Origin: Rhodospirillales bacterium
GTDB taxonomy: Bacteria; Pseudomonadota; Alphaproteobacteria; Acetobacterales; Acetobacteraceae
Assembly: GCA_947460455.1 (NCBI GenBank)
Contig: CANHKG010000004.1
Location: 1 to 60,216 of the forward strand
Length of the DNA stretch: 60,216 nucleotides
Direction of reading: 5' to 3'
The notes under the pieces were generated by a model that did not search any database, was not told where the DNA came from, and was given only the letters and a program-made list of their open reading frames with translations. Every line of letters begins with the position of its first letter. The first letter of the stretch is position 1. Positions 34,931 to 42,370 of the stretch are shown one piece after another. The translations under genes were made by a program, and so were the position numbers.

Positions 34931-34978
34931 GAAAGTCTTTTGGTTCTTTTCTTCAGAAAAGAACGCGCTTGCTTCCTT
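34931..34978. repeat. AT-rich paired-hairpin repeat, half copy
   Basis: This is one unit only: AAAGTCTTTTGG followed by a hairpin GTTCTTTT...AAAAGAAC (34942-34963) and CTTGCTTCCT. It is intermediate in sequence between the left and right halves of the complete copies, which shows that they share one ancestral unit. It abuts the fahA stop codon. Confidence 0.75.
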
Positions 34979-36259
34979 TCATGACGGCAGCACCAGCCCG
35001 CGGCAGGGGCCGAAGCCGATGCTGGCGTGGCCTGGGCGTTGGGCGCGGGCGTGGAGGGTGATTTCGTCGCCGTCTTCGAGGAATTTGCGGGTTTCGCCGT
35101 TGGGGAGGGTGAGGGGCTCGCGGCCGCCGCGGGTGATTTCCATGAGGGCGCCCCAGCCGGTGGGTTCGGGGCTGGAGATGGTTCCGGTGCCGAAGAGGTC
35201 GCCGGGGTGGAGGTCGCAGCCGTTGCTGGCGTGGTGAGCGACCATCTGGGCGGGGGTCCAGTAGAGGTGCAGCGCGTTGCCGAGGGAGAGGCGGGCGGGG
35301 GGTTGGTTGTTGGCGCGCATTTGGGCGGTGTGGATTGTGACTTCGAGGGTGAGGTCGAGGGCGCCGCGGGCCTGGTCGGCCGTGTTGAACAGGTGGGGGA
35401 GTGGGGCGGGGTCGCCGTTGGGGCGGGGGGGTTGGGCGGCGCGGAAGGGGGCGAGGGCTTCAGGCGTTATCACCCAGGGGGAGATGGACGTTTGGAAGTT
35501 CTTGGCCAGGAAGGGGCCGAGGGGTTGGGATTCCCAGGACTGGATGTCGCGGGCGGACCAGTCGTTGAGGAGGCAGAAGCCGGCGATGTGGTGGGCGGCT
35601 TCGGCGATGGGGATGGGGGCGCCGGGTTGGTTGCCGGGGCCGATCCAGATGCCCATTTCGAGTTCGTAATCGAGATTGCGGCAGGGGCCGTAGGTGGGGG
35701 CTTGTTCTTCCGGCAGTTTGCGCTGGCCTTGGGGGCGGCGGAGCGGGGTGGGCGAGGAGCGCACGGAAGAGGCGCGGCCGTGATAGGCGACGGGGACGTA
35801 TTTGTAGTTGGGCATCAGGGGGTTGTCTGGCCGAAAGAGCAGGCCGCCGTTCCTTGCGTGGTGGATGCCGGCGTAGAAATCCGTGTAGTCCCCGATGGCG
35901 GCCGGGACGTGGAGGGTGCAGGCGCTGGTTTGGTGGAGGAGTTCGGCGCGGGCGGGGCTGGATTCGTGCAGCAGGGCGAAGAGCTGGGTGCGCAGGGCCT
36001 GGCGGGCGGGGGCACCGAGGGCGAAGAGGGGGTTGAGGGTTTCGGCGCAGGCTTCGATGGCGTTCGCGGCTTCGCCGGTGAGGAGGCGGGCGGCGAGTGC
36101 GGCCTTGAGATCGAGGATGGAGTCGCCGATGGCGGTGCCGGGGCGCTGTTTGCCGTCTGCGGTGGAGAAGATGCCGAGGGGGAGGTTCTGCAGCGGGAAG
36201 TCGGCGTGGCCGTTGGCGCTGGGGAGCCAGGCGCGGGCGGCGGGATCGTGCGTGTTCAT
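34979..36259 (-). CDS. fahA: Fumarylacetoacetase
   Basis: This 426-residue enzyme performs the last step of tyrosine breakdown, cutting fumarylacetoacetate to fumarate and acetoacetate. Calcium and catalytic residues are visible: [28 protein letters not shown] and [15 protein letters not shown]. The ending [14 protein letters not shown] is typical. ATG 36259 overlaps the hmgA stop (ATGA); the longer open frame upstream is only the hmgA shadow. With hmgA it forms the core homogentisate operon. Confidence 0.95.
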   Translation of the reverse strand: MNTHDPAARAWLPSANGHADFPLQNLPLGIFSTADGKQRPGTAIGDSILDLKAALAARLLTGEAANAIEACAETLNPLFALGAPARQALRTQLFALLHESSPARAELLHQTSACTLHVPAAIGDYTDFYAGIHHARNGGLLFRPDNPLMPNYKYVPVAYHGRASSVRSSPTPLRRPQGQRKLPEEQAPTYGPCRNLDYELEMGIWIGPGNQPGAPIPIAEAAHHIAGFCLLNDWSARDIQSWESQPLGPFLAKNFQTSISPWVITPEALAPFRAAQPPRPNGDPAPLPHLFNTADQARGALDLTLEVTIHTAQMRANNQPPARLSLGNALHLYWTPAQMVAHHASNGCDLHPGDLFGTGTISSPEPTGWGALMEITRGGREPLTLPNGETRKFLEDGDEITLHARAQRPGHASIGFGPCRGLVLPS

Positions 36260-37539
36260 GGCTGGATCCCCTTGGGGGTGAAGCGCCTGTCGAGGCCGGT
36301 CCAGACCTGGTCGTAGGCAGGCTGGCGGTGGGGGGAGGCCATGGCTTGGGCCGTGGGGCGGAGGGCGCCGGAGGTTTCGAACATGAAGGCGAGGGTGCCG
36401 TCGATCTTGTGGGGGGTGAGCTCGGCGGCTTCGGCGCGTTGGGTGGTGGCGAGATCGGGGCCGTGGGCGGACATCATGGGGTGGAGGCTGAAGCCGCCGG
36501 GGGAGAAGCCTTCGGCCTTGCCGTCGTAGACGCCGGTGATGAGGCCCATGCATTCGTTCATGACGTTGCGGTGGAACCAGGGGGGGCGGAACGTGTTCTC
36601 GGCAACCAGCCAGCGCGGCGGGAAGATGACGAAATCGAGGTTGGCGCGGCCCGGCGTTTCCGTGGGGGAGGTGAGGACGGTGAAGATCGACGGGTCTGGG
36701 TGATCGAAGCTGATCGTGCCGATCGTGTTGAAGGTGGAAAGGTCGTATTTGCAGGGGGCGCAGTTGCCGTGCCAGGCGACGACATCGAGCGGGGAGTGAT
36801 CCAGCGTCGTGGTCCAGAGGGTGCCGAGGTATTTCTGGACGATCTCGGTGGGCTCAGAGCGGTCTTCGAACCAGGCGGTGGGGGTGAGGAAGTCGCGCGG
36901 GTTGGCGAGGCCGTTGGCGCCGATGGGGCCGAGATCGGGGAGGCGCAGGGGGGCGCCGTGGTTTTCGGCGATGTAGCCGCGGGCGGTGGGGTCCAAGAGG
37001 ATGACGCGGAAGCGGATGCCGCGGGGGAGGATGGCGATTTCGCCAGGGCGGAGTTCGAGGCGGCCGAGCTCGGTTTCCAGGCGCAGGGCGCCGTGTTCGG
37101 GGACGAGGAGGAGCTCGCCATCCGCGTTCCAGAAGATGCGCTCCATGGAGCGGTTGGCGGCGTAGAGGTGGATGGACACGCCTTGGTCGTAGCTGCCTTC
37201 GCCGGTGGCGAACATGGTGGTGAGGCCGGCGAGAAAATCGGTGGGGGCTGACGGCAGCGGGAGGGGGCTCCAGCGCAGGCGGTTCGGGTTCGGAGGGGCC
37301 AGCGGGGTGGCCAGGGTGGGGTGGGCGACCGGGGCGTAGGGCGGGTGATTGGCGGAGGGGCGGATGCGGTAGAGCCAGGTGCGGCGGGCTTCGCTTCGCG
37401 GGACGGTGAAGGGGGTGGCGGAGAACTGCTCGGCATAGAGGCCGTGGGCAGGACGCTGGGGGGAGTTGCGGCCTTGCGGGAGCGTGCCGGGGAGGGCCTC
37501 GGTGGCGAATTCGTTGCCGAAGCCGGATTGCAGTTCCAT
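36256..37539 (-). CDS. hmgA: Homogentisate 1,2-dioxygenase
   Basis: This 427-residue iron dioxygenase opens the homogentisate ring to maleylacetoacetate. The N-terminus [19 protein letters not shown] and the Fe-binding region ([19 protein letters not shown] followed by [13 protein letters not shown]) are diagnostic. The first histidine-glutamate pair and the later histidine are the expected ligands. It begins 29 bases downstream of a palindromic site likely to be an operator. No maleylacetoacetate isomerase or 4-hydroxyphenylpyruvate dioxygenase gene lies in this window. Confidence 0.96.
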   Translation of the reverse strand: MELQSGFGNEFATEALPGTLPQGRNSPQRPAHGLYAEQFSATPFTVPRSEARRTWLYRIRPSANHPPYAPVAHPTLATPLAPPNPNRLRWSPLPLPSAPTDFLAGLTTMFATGEGSYDQGVSIHLYAANRSMERIFWNADGELLLVPEHGALRLETELGRLELRPGEIAILPRGIRFRVILLDPTARGYIAENHGAPLRLPDLGPIGANGLANPRDFLTPTAWFEDRSEPTEIVQKYLGTLWTTTLDHSPLDVVAWHGNCAPCKYDLSTFNTIGTISFDHPDPSIFTVLTSPTETPGRANLDFVIFPPRWLVAENTFRPPWFHRNVMNECMGLITGVYDGKAEGFSPGGFSLHPMMSAHGPDLATTQRAEAAELTPHKIDGTLAFMFETSGALRPTAQAMASPHRQPAYDQVWTGLDRRFTPKGIQP

Positions 37540-37565
37540 GGCGGGCCTCCCTGGTTGGGCGGAAG

Positions 37566-37583
37566 ATAGTTTCGTTTGAAACT
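37566..37583. promoter_or_regulatory. Candidate MarR-type operator upstream of hmgA
   Basis: The site AT-AGTTTC-GTTT-GAAACT holds a perfect 6-bp inverted repeat in the 55-base gap between DUF2783 and hmgA. A related site, ATAGTTTC-AAAT-GGAAC, lies in the marR/MBL divergent promoter at 40508-40524. The shared core is ATAGTTTC, four bases (the last being T), then G-purine-AAC. I infer both are bound by the MarR protein at 40518. Confidence 0.65.
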
Positions 37584-37594
37584 TTATGGAAGGG

Positions 37595-37789
37595 TCAGGC
37601 CGGGGCGCTGGCCAGGGTGATGGCCTGTTTTACGACCTCCGCGTCGCCGATGTGGTTGGCCAGGAGGAGGACGAGCTTGGCGTCTAGCCGGCGGGAGGCC
37701 TCCGGGGGGAGATCGCGGTGGGCGTTCATCAGGGCTTCGAAGACGCCGTCGGGATCTTGCAGATGGGGGGTGAGGATCAGCTCTGGCAC
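37595..37789 (-). CDS. DUF2783 protein
   Basis: This 64-residue protein reads [46 protein letters not shown], a pattern matching DUF2783, a small family regularly found next to flavin monooxygenases in aromatic degradation operons. The GTG start lies inside the end of the monooxygenase gene (13-base overlap), so translation is coupled. It may act as an accessory subunit; no function is established. Confidence 0.82.
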   Translation of the reverse strand: MPELILTPHLQDPDGVFEALMNAHRDLPPEASRRLDAKLVLLLANHIGDAEVVKQAITLASAPA

Positions 37790-39309
37790 AGGGCCCTCCG
37801 GTGGGCGGCGGCGACTTGGGCTGGGGTGGGGCGGTGCCAGCGGGCGGCGATGTGGTGGTCTGGGCGGAGGAAATAGAGGTCGCCTTCGCGGGCGCCGTAG
37901 CGGGTGGCGGCTGGGCCTTCCGGGGGGAGGGTGAGGGTGGGGAGGCCGAGGGCTGGGGCGGGGCCGAAGCTGAGGGCGCAGAAGGTGGGGGGGAGGCGGC
38001 GGAGGAGCCAGCCTTCATCCGTGGGGGCGTCTGGCGCTGGGGTGCCGGGGGGTGGGCCGGCGTGCCAGGGGGTGTCATCCGGCGTGTTGAGGGGGGAGTT
38101 CTGGTAGGTAGCGGGGCGGGAGAGGCGGCCGGAATTGACCAGGGGGCGGGCGAAGGGGTGGTTCGCGGCGAGTTCCAGGATGGCGGCGCGGTAGGCGTGG
38201 GCGGCTTCGTTCTTGGGGGTGATGAAATCGGTGCTGCGGGTGGAGTTCAGGATGTTCTCGTCCGCCGCCGGGATGCGTTCGGCGTCGTAGGTGTCGAGGA
38301 GGGATTCGGGGGCGTTGCCGTGGAGGTGGGCTGCGAGTTTCCAGGCGAGGTTGTCGGCATCTTGCAGGCCGCCATTGCCGCCGCGGGCGCCGAAGGGGCT
38401 GACCTGGTGGGCGGCGTCGCCGAGGAAGAGGATGCGGTTGTGGCGGAAGTTTTCGAGGCGGCGGCAGCGGAAAGTGTAGACGCTGACCCATTCGAGTTCG
38501 AATTCAGTGTTCGGGCCGAGCATGGCCTGGACGCGGGGGCGGACGTTTTCCGGGCGTTTTTCCTCCTCCGGGTCGGCGTTCCAGCCGAGTTGGAAATCGA
38601 TGCGCCAGACGTTGTCGGCCTGGCGGTGGAGGAGGACGGAGCCGCCGGGGTGGAAGGGCGGGTCGAACCAGAACCAGCGTTCCGCCGGGAAGGGGGCCTG
38701 CATGGTGACGTCGGCGATGAGGAAGCGGTCCTGGAAGACCTTGCCGACGAAGGGGAGGTTGAGGCTGCGGCGGATTTCGCTGCGGGCGCCGTCGGCGGCG
38801 AGGAGCCAGTCGGCGTGCAGGGTGGTGGGGCCGTGCGGGGTTTCGATGGTCAGGGTGCCATCGGGCGTGGCGTTCGTGACGCGGTGCTTCCAGCGGAGGT
38901 CGACGCCGGCGCTTTGGCAGGCCTGCACGAGGAGTTCTTCGAGATGGTACTGCTGGAGATTGATGAAGGCTGGGAATTCGTGGCCGGGTTCCTGCTGGAG
39001 GTCGAAGGCGAAGACCTGGTTTTCGCCGGCGAAGACGCGGCCGGTGTTCCAGGTGACGCCTTTTGCCAGCAGGGCGTCGCCTAGGCCGAGGCGGGAGAGG
39101 TACTCGAGGCTGCGCTTGGCGTGGCAAATGGCGCGGGAGCCGATGGAGACGGTGTCGTCGTCGTCGAGCAGGACGACGGGGATATTGCGTTGGGCTAGGT
39201 CGAGCGCGGTGGCGAGGCCGACCATGCCGCCGCCGACGATGATGACGGGGTGGCGGGCGCCGTGGTCGGTGGGGGGGTGGTGGGGGTAGCGGGGTGGTTG
39301 GTAGGGCAT
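37777..39309 (-). CDS. FAD-dependent aromatic hydroxylase (PheA/TfdB/MhpA type)
   Basis: This 510-residue class A flavoprotein monooxygenase has PVIIVGGGMVGLATALDLAQR for FAD, LLAADGARSEIRRSL for the NAD(P)H/FAD region, and FLGDAAHQVSPFGARGGNGGLQDADNLAWKL. Such enzymes hydroxylate phenolic rings using NAD(P)H and O2. Its place before DUF2783-hmgA-fahA suggests that it makes homogentisate or a homogentisate-like ring-cleavage substrate; this is inference. ATG 39309 is used because the upstream extension runs into a hairpin repeat. Confidence 0.85.
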   Translation of the reverse strand: MPYQPPRYPHHPPTDHGARHPVIIVGGGMVGLATALDLAQRNIPVVLLDDDDTVSIGSRAICHAKRSLEYLSRLGLGDALLAKGVTWNTGRVFAGENQVFAFDLQQEPGHEFPAFINLQQYHLEELLVQACQSAGVDLRWKHRVTNATPDGTLTIETPHGPTTLHADWLLAADGARSEIRRSLNLPFVGKVFQDRFLIADVTMQAPFPAERWFWFDPPFHPGGSVLLHRQADNVWRIDFQLGWNADPEEEKRPENVRPRVQAMLGPNTEFELEWVSVYTFRCRRLENFRHNRILFLGDAAHQVSPFGARGGNGGLQDADNLAWKLAAHLHGNAPESLLDTYDAERIPAADENILNSTRSTDFITPKNEAAHAYRAAILELAANHPFARPLVNSGRLSRPATYQNSPLNTPDDTPWHAGPPPGTPAPDAPTDEGWLLRRLPPTFCALSFGPAPALGLPTLTLPPEGPAATRYGAREGDLYFLRPDHHIAARWHRPTPAQVAAAHRRALCQS

Positions 39310-39330
39310 GGGGCGCTGGGGGGCGGAGGG

Positions 39331-39467
39331 GCGGTTAAGGAAGAAAGTGGCCACAGAGGCACAGAGACACAGAGGAGCAAGGCAAGGGAGAAGATGCTGC
39401 TTCTCCCTTCTGTTCTTCTCTGTGCCTCTGTGTCTCTGTGGCCACTTGCTTTCTTTCTCTCAACCGC
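39331..39467. repeat. 137-bp inverted repeat (CACAGAG hairpin)
   Basis: The left arm begins GCGGTTAAGG and runs AAGTGGCCACAGAGGC then ACAGAGACACAGAG. The right arm is its near-complement, ending GGCCACTT and, after a pyrimidine-rich stretch, AACCGC. The inner GGGAGAAG and CTTCTCCC also pair around a short ATGCTG centre. The two arms differ mainly by swapped GGC/GAC triplets. The element fills the gap from just upstream of the monooxygenase start to the first base of the MBL stop codon. Elements of this style are common dispersed repeats; a role is not known. Confidence 0.85.
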
Positions 39468-40445
39468 TCAGCGCTTGATTTCGCCGTCTTGCGCGGATTT
39501 ATTTTCCAGGGCTTTCCACATGTCGATGTCGCGTTCGGCGGTCCAGATGCGGGGGGTGTCGATCCCCTGGGCTTCGTCGAAGGCGCGGCTGACGTTGAAG
39601 GGCATGCAGTGGTCGAAGATGACCCAGTGGCCGAATTCGGGGCGCATCTTGTCCATGGCCTCGGCGTAGATGGTGCGGAGGTCCGCGCCCTTGGCGGCGG
39701 CTTGCTTGACGATGGCGAAGAGCTTGCTGGTGAAGGCTTCGGTGCCGTCCAGCGCTTCCTTCACTTCGGCGGCGTTCATGAGGGCTCGGCCTCGGCCGGG
39801 GACCATTTTCTCGGCGCCGAGTTCGCGCAGCTTGCGGATGGTGCTGGGCCAGTCGGTGAAGTGCGCGTCGCCACAATAGGGGGTGGCGCCGAATTCCACG
39901 GTGTCGCCGGCGAAGAGGACCTTTTCCTTCGGCAGCCAGACGATGGTGTCGCCGGCGGTGTGGGCGCGGCCGATGTGGATGACCTGGGCCTCGCGGTCGC
40001 CGAGCCAGAGGGTCATCTTGCCGTGGAAGGTCTGGGTGGGCCAAGTGAGGCCGGGGATGCTTTCCTTGCCGCGGAAGAGGCGGGGGAAGCGGCCGATCTC
40101 GCTGTCCATGTCCTGCTGGCCGCGTTCGACGATCATGCCGCGGCAGACATCGGAGGCGATGATGCTGTGGGCGGGGTAGCCGGTGGCGCCGAGGACGCGG
40201 ACGGCATGGTAGTGGGAGAGGACGATCTGGTTCACCTTGCGGTCGGTGACCGTGGCGATCTTTGCCTGGACGTCTTGCGCCATCAGGGGGGTGGCTTGGG
40301 CGTCGACGACGACAACGCCGTCGGGGCCGACGATGATGCCCGAGTTGGGGTCGCCTTCAGCCGTGTAGGCGTAGAGGCCGCGGCCGAGTTCGTCGAAGGA
40401 GACCTTCTTTTCGGCCATGTCGTTGGTGGAGGCGAAACCGGACAT
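39468..40445 (-). CDS. Metallo-beta-lactamase-fold protein with incomplete metal site
   Basis: This 325-residue MBL-fold protein has the fold's segments GIIVGPDGVVVVDAQ, VLSHYHAVRVLGA, HIGRAHTAGDTIVWLP and VLFAGDTVEFG. The usual His-x-His-x-Asp-His is His78-Tyr-His80-Ala-Val82-Arg83, so the Asp and the fourth His are lost; the later PGHG is PGRG (Arg218). His162 and Asp181 are kept. At most one metal could be bound normally. A GGAGGG ribosome site precedes ATG 40445. Position in the homogentisate block and divergence from marR suggest a role in aromatic catabolism, perhaps as an atypical hydrolase. Activity is uncertain. Confidence 0.82.
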   Translation of the reverse strand: MSGFASTNDMAEKKVSFDELGRGLYAYTAEGDPNSGIIVGPDGVVVVDAQATPLMAQDVQAKIATVTDRKVNQIVLSHYHAVRVLGATGYPAHSIIASDVCRGMIVERGQQDMDSEIGRFPRLFRGKESIPGLTWPTQTFHGKMTLWLGDREAQVIHIGRAHTAGDTIVWLPKEKVLFAGDTVEFGATPYCGDAHFTDWPSTIRKLRELGAEKMVPGRGRALMNAAEVKEALDGTEAFTSKLFAIVKQAAAKGADLRTIYAEAMDKMRPEFGHWVIFDHCMPFNVSRAFDEAQGIDTPRIWTAERDIDMWKALENKSAQDGEIKR

Positions 40446-40507
40446 TCTGTGCCCTCCCTGGCGGCTGGTTCGCAGGATGCACGAACCGGCGTAGGCTGTC
40501 TTCGGCG

Positions 40508-40524
40508 ATAGTTTCAAATGGAAC
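40508..40524. promoter_or_regulatory. Candidate operator at the marR/MBL divergent promoter
   Basis: The sequence ATAGTTTC-AAAT-GGAAC matches the site upstream of hmgA at 37566. It overlaps the first possible ATG of marR (40518). This fits autoregulation together with control of the divergent MBL gene and the catabolic operon. Confidence 0.6.
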
Positions 40525-41030
40525 GGATGGCAAGCGTGGAGGTGGAGGAGGGGCCGTTCCTGCTGGAGGCGTTCCTGCCGTACCAGCTTTCGGTGGCGGC
40601 GAACCGGATTTCTCGGCTGTTCGCGCGGCGGTATTCGCGGGCGTTCGGGCTATCGATCGCGGGATGGCGGGTGATGGCGGTGGTGGGGCGGTTCGGGGCG
40701 ATCACGGCGAGCGTGGTGGGCGAGCGGACCGAGATGGACAAGGTGAAGGTGAGCCGGGCGGCCGGTGGGCTGCTGGCGGCGGGGCTGCTGGAGCAGGCGC
40801 CGGACCCGGCGGATGGGCGGGCGCGGCTGCTGCGGCTGACGGAGCGCGGGCAGGCGGTGCACCGGGCGATTGTGGCGCAGGCGCGCACGCTGGCGGGTGA
40901 TCTGGCGGCGGGGATGGATGCGATGGAACTGGCGGCGCTGCAGGGTGCATTGGCGCGGCTGGCGGCGCATGCGAGGGTTCTGGATGCGGCGGAAGGCGAG
41001 GGGGAGGCCCCTGCCCCGCCGGAGCCTTAG
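40518..41030 (+). CDS. MarR-family regulator of the homogentisate block
   Basis: This protein of up to 170 residues has the winged-helix core GLSIAGWRVMAVVGRFGAITASVVGERTEMDKVKVSRAAGGLLAAGLLEQAPDPADGRARLLRLT. The first ATG (40518) lies within the candidate operator, so the second ATG at 40527 (167 residues) may be the true start. MarR proteins commonly repress aromatic degradation genes and release on binding a pathway acid. It diverges from the MBL gene. An AT-rich repeat starts right after its stop. Confidence 0.88.
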   Translation: MERMASVEVEEGPFLLEAFLPYQLSVAANRISRLFARRYSRAFGLSIAGWRVMAVVGRFGAITASVVGERTEMDKVKVSRAAGGLLAAGLLEQAPDPADGRARLLRLTERGQAVHRAIVAQARTLAGDLAAGMDAMELAALQGALARLAAHARVLDAAEGEGEAPAPPEP

Positions 41031-41147
41031 GAAGGAAGCGTCTTCTTTTTTCTGAAGAAAAAAGAAGCAAAAAAGACTTCATGAGCTTGCGCCCGTACTA
41101 AAAGTTTTTTGGTTCTTTTTTTCAAAAAAGAACATGCTTGTTTGCTT
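41031..41147. repeat. AT-rich paired-hairpin intergenic repeat, copy 3
   Basis: The left palindrome is the longest of the family: CTTCTTTTTTCT-GA-AGAAAAAAGAAG (41042-41067). The right palindrome lies at 41112-41133. The spacer is the shortest at 44 bases. Outer ends read GAAGGAAG and CTTGTTTGCTT. It fills the gap between marR and cinA, both on the plus strand. Confidence 0.85.
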
Positions 41148-41160
41148 GAGGGAGGATGAC

Positions 41161-41643
41161 ATGGAACGCTTGATGCCGGTGGCGGAACGGGTTGGCGCGT
41201 TGCTGAAGCAGCGCGGCGACAAGGTGGCGGTGGCGGAGAGTTCGGCGGGCGGGCTGATCTCAGCCGCGTTGCTCGCGGTGCCCGGGGCCTCTGCCTATTT
41301 CCTCGGCGGGGTGGTGGTGTACACGCGCCTGTCGCGGAATCTGTTGCTGGAGCTGAGCGACCGGGAGTTGGCGAGCGTGCCGCCGAACTCGGTGCAGATG
41401 GCGGCGCTGATGGCGGGTGCGATGAAGGAGAAGTTCGGCGCCACCTGGGCGCTGGCGGAGACGGGGGCGGCGGGGCCGGGCGGGAACCGGTATGGGCACC
41501 CATCGGGGCGGGCGTGCTTTGCGGTGGCGGGGGCGATGCCGCTTTCGCTGCAGATCGACACCGGGCTGGATGACCGGGCGGAGAACATGTGGGTGTTCGC
41601 CGAGCGGGCGTTGTTGATGTTCGAAGAGGCGCTCAAAGGCTGA
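41161..41643 (+). CDS. CinA-family nicotinamide-nucleotide amidohydrolase (single domain)
   Basis: This 160-residue protein corresponds to the C-terminal CinA domain (PncC type) alone: VAVAESSAGGLISAALLAVPGASAYFLGGVVVY and ALAETGAAGPGGNRYGHPSGRACFAV, with the catalytic serine in AESSAGG. It deamidates nicotinamide mononucleotide in NAD recycling. ATG 41161 follows GGGAGGATGAC; the longer open frame begins in the upstream repeat. The stop overlaps the FkbM gene start by one base. Confidence 0.88.
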   Translation: MERLMPVAERVGALLKQRGDKVAVAESSAGGLISAALLAVPGASAYFLGGVVVYTRLSRNLLLELSDRELASVPPNSVQMAALMAGAMKEKFGATWALAETGAAGPGGNRYGHPSGRACFAVAGAMPLSLQIDTGLDDRAENMWVFAERALLMFEEALKG

Positions 41644-42359
41644 TGGACGAGCTGGCGTTTCTGCGGGCGCTGCACCGGCCCGGGACGATCGTGGACGTGG
41701 GCGCGCATAATGGTGCGCTCACGGTGCCGCTGGCTGGGTTGCCGGGGGCGAAGGTGGTGGCGTTTGAGCCGTTGCCGCCGGCGTTTGCGCGGTTGCGGGC
41801 GGCGGTGGCCGGGTTGCCGGTGGAACTGCGGCCGCAGGCGCTGGGGGTGGGGCCTGGCCGGCTTTCGCTGGAGGCGCCGGTGATCGGGGGGATCCTGCGG
41901 GAGCAGTGGGCCTCGGTGGCGAAGGATTATGCGGCGATCGCGGCGGCCGACCCCAGGGTGGAGCGGATTGAGCGCTGGGAGGTGGAGGTGATCGCGCTCG
42001 ACTCGCTGGGGCTTTCCGACGTGACGGCGATGAAGCTGGATGCCGAGGGAGCCGAGGAGGAGGTGCTGCGCGGGGCGGAGGCGACGTTGCGGCGCTGCCG
42101 GCCGGTGCTGACGGTGGAGATCGAGGAGCGGCACCGGGCGGGCAGCACCGTGGCGGTGCCGGCGTTCCTGGCCGGGCTGGGGTATCGCGGGTTCTTTGAG
42201 CTGGAGGGCGCGTGGCGGGGGATCGAGGATTTCGATGCCGCGACGATGCAGGTGGCCTCGGTGTCCCCAGCGAGTTTTGAGGCTTCGGACCCGTATGTGT
42301 TCGTGTTTGCCTTCCTGCCGGAGGAAGGCATAAGGGAAGGCGTGCTGCGCCTTCCCTGA
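41643..42359 (+). CDS. FkbM-family methyltransferase
   Basis: This 238-residue SAM-dependent methyltransferase has GTIVDVGAHNGALTVPLAGL as its SAM motif, FEPLPPAFARL, and MKLDAEGAEEEVLRGAEATL, the FkbM signature, near the middle. The family O-methylates sugars or lipids. Substrate unknown. It is coupled to cinA by a TGATG junction. A hairpin formed by its last codons (42334-42356) may terminate transcription before the convergent TerC gene. Confidence 0.83.
   Translation: MDELAFLRALHRPGTIVDVGAHNGALTVPLAGLPGAKVVAFEPLPPAFARLRAAVAGLPVELRPQALGVGPGRLSLEAPVIGGILREQWASVAKDYAAIAAADPRVERIERWEVEVIALDSLGLSDVTAMKLDAEGAEEEVLRGAEATLRRCRPVLTVEIEERHRAGSTVAVPAFLAGLGYRGFFELEGAWRGIEDFDAATMQVASVSPASFEASDPYVFVFAFLPEEGIREGVLRLP
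42334..42356. terminator. Hairpin at the 3' end of the FkbM gene
   Basis: A 9-bp stem, GGGAAGGCG-TGCTG-CGCCTTCCC, lies within the last codons of the FkbM gene and just before the convergent TerC stop. There is no T-run, so termination is only plausible. Confidence 0.45.
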
Positions 42360-42370
42360 TGGGTGTTGCG

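Larger units (their letters stand above)
34026..34978. other. Repeat-rich intergenic stretch
   Basis: This 950-base stretch between the M81 gene and fahA holds one possible small gene (34188-34559) and remnants of four dispersed repeat families: a CACGGAGAGCACGGAGAA unit (34654-34672), a REP palindrome (34713-34732), a GGATTGCTTC...CGCAATGACGG unit (34858-34886) and half of the AT-rich paired-hairpin element (34931-34978). Base composition is uneven, with AT-rich blocks at 34090-34160 and 34595-34620. No other gene is supported. Confidence 0.7.

Noticed and set aside
39310-39354. Upstream extension of the flavin monooxygenase
   Set aside because: The extra codons lie in the arm of the CACAGAG hairpin and precede the conserved start; ATG 39309 is preferred.
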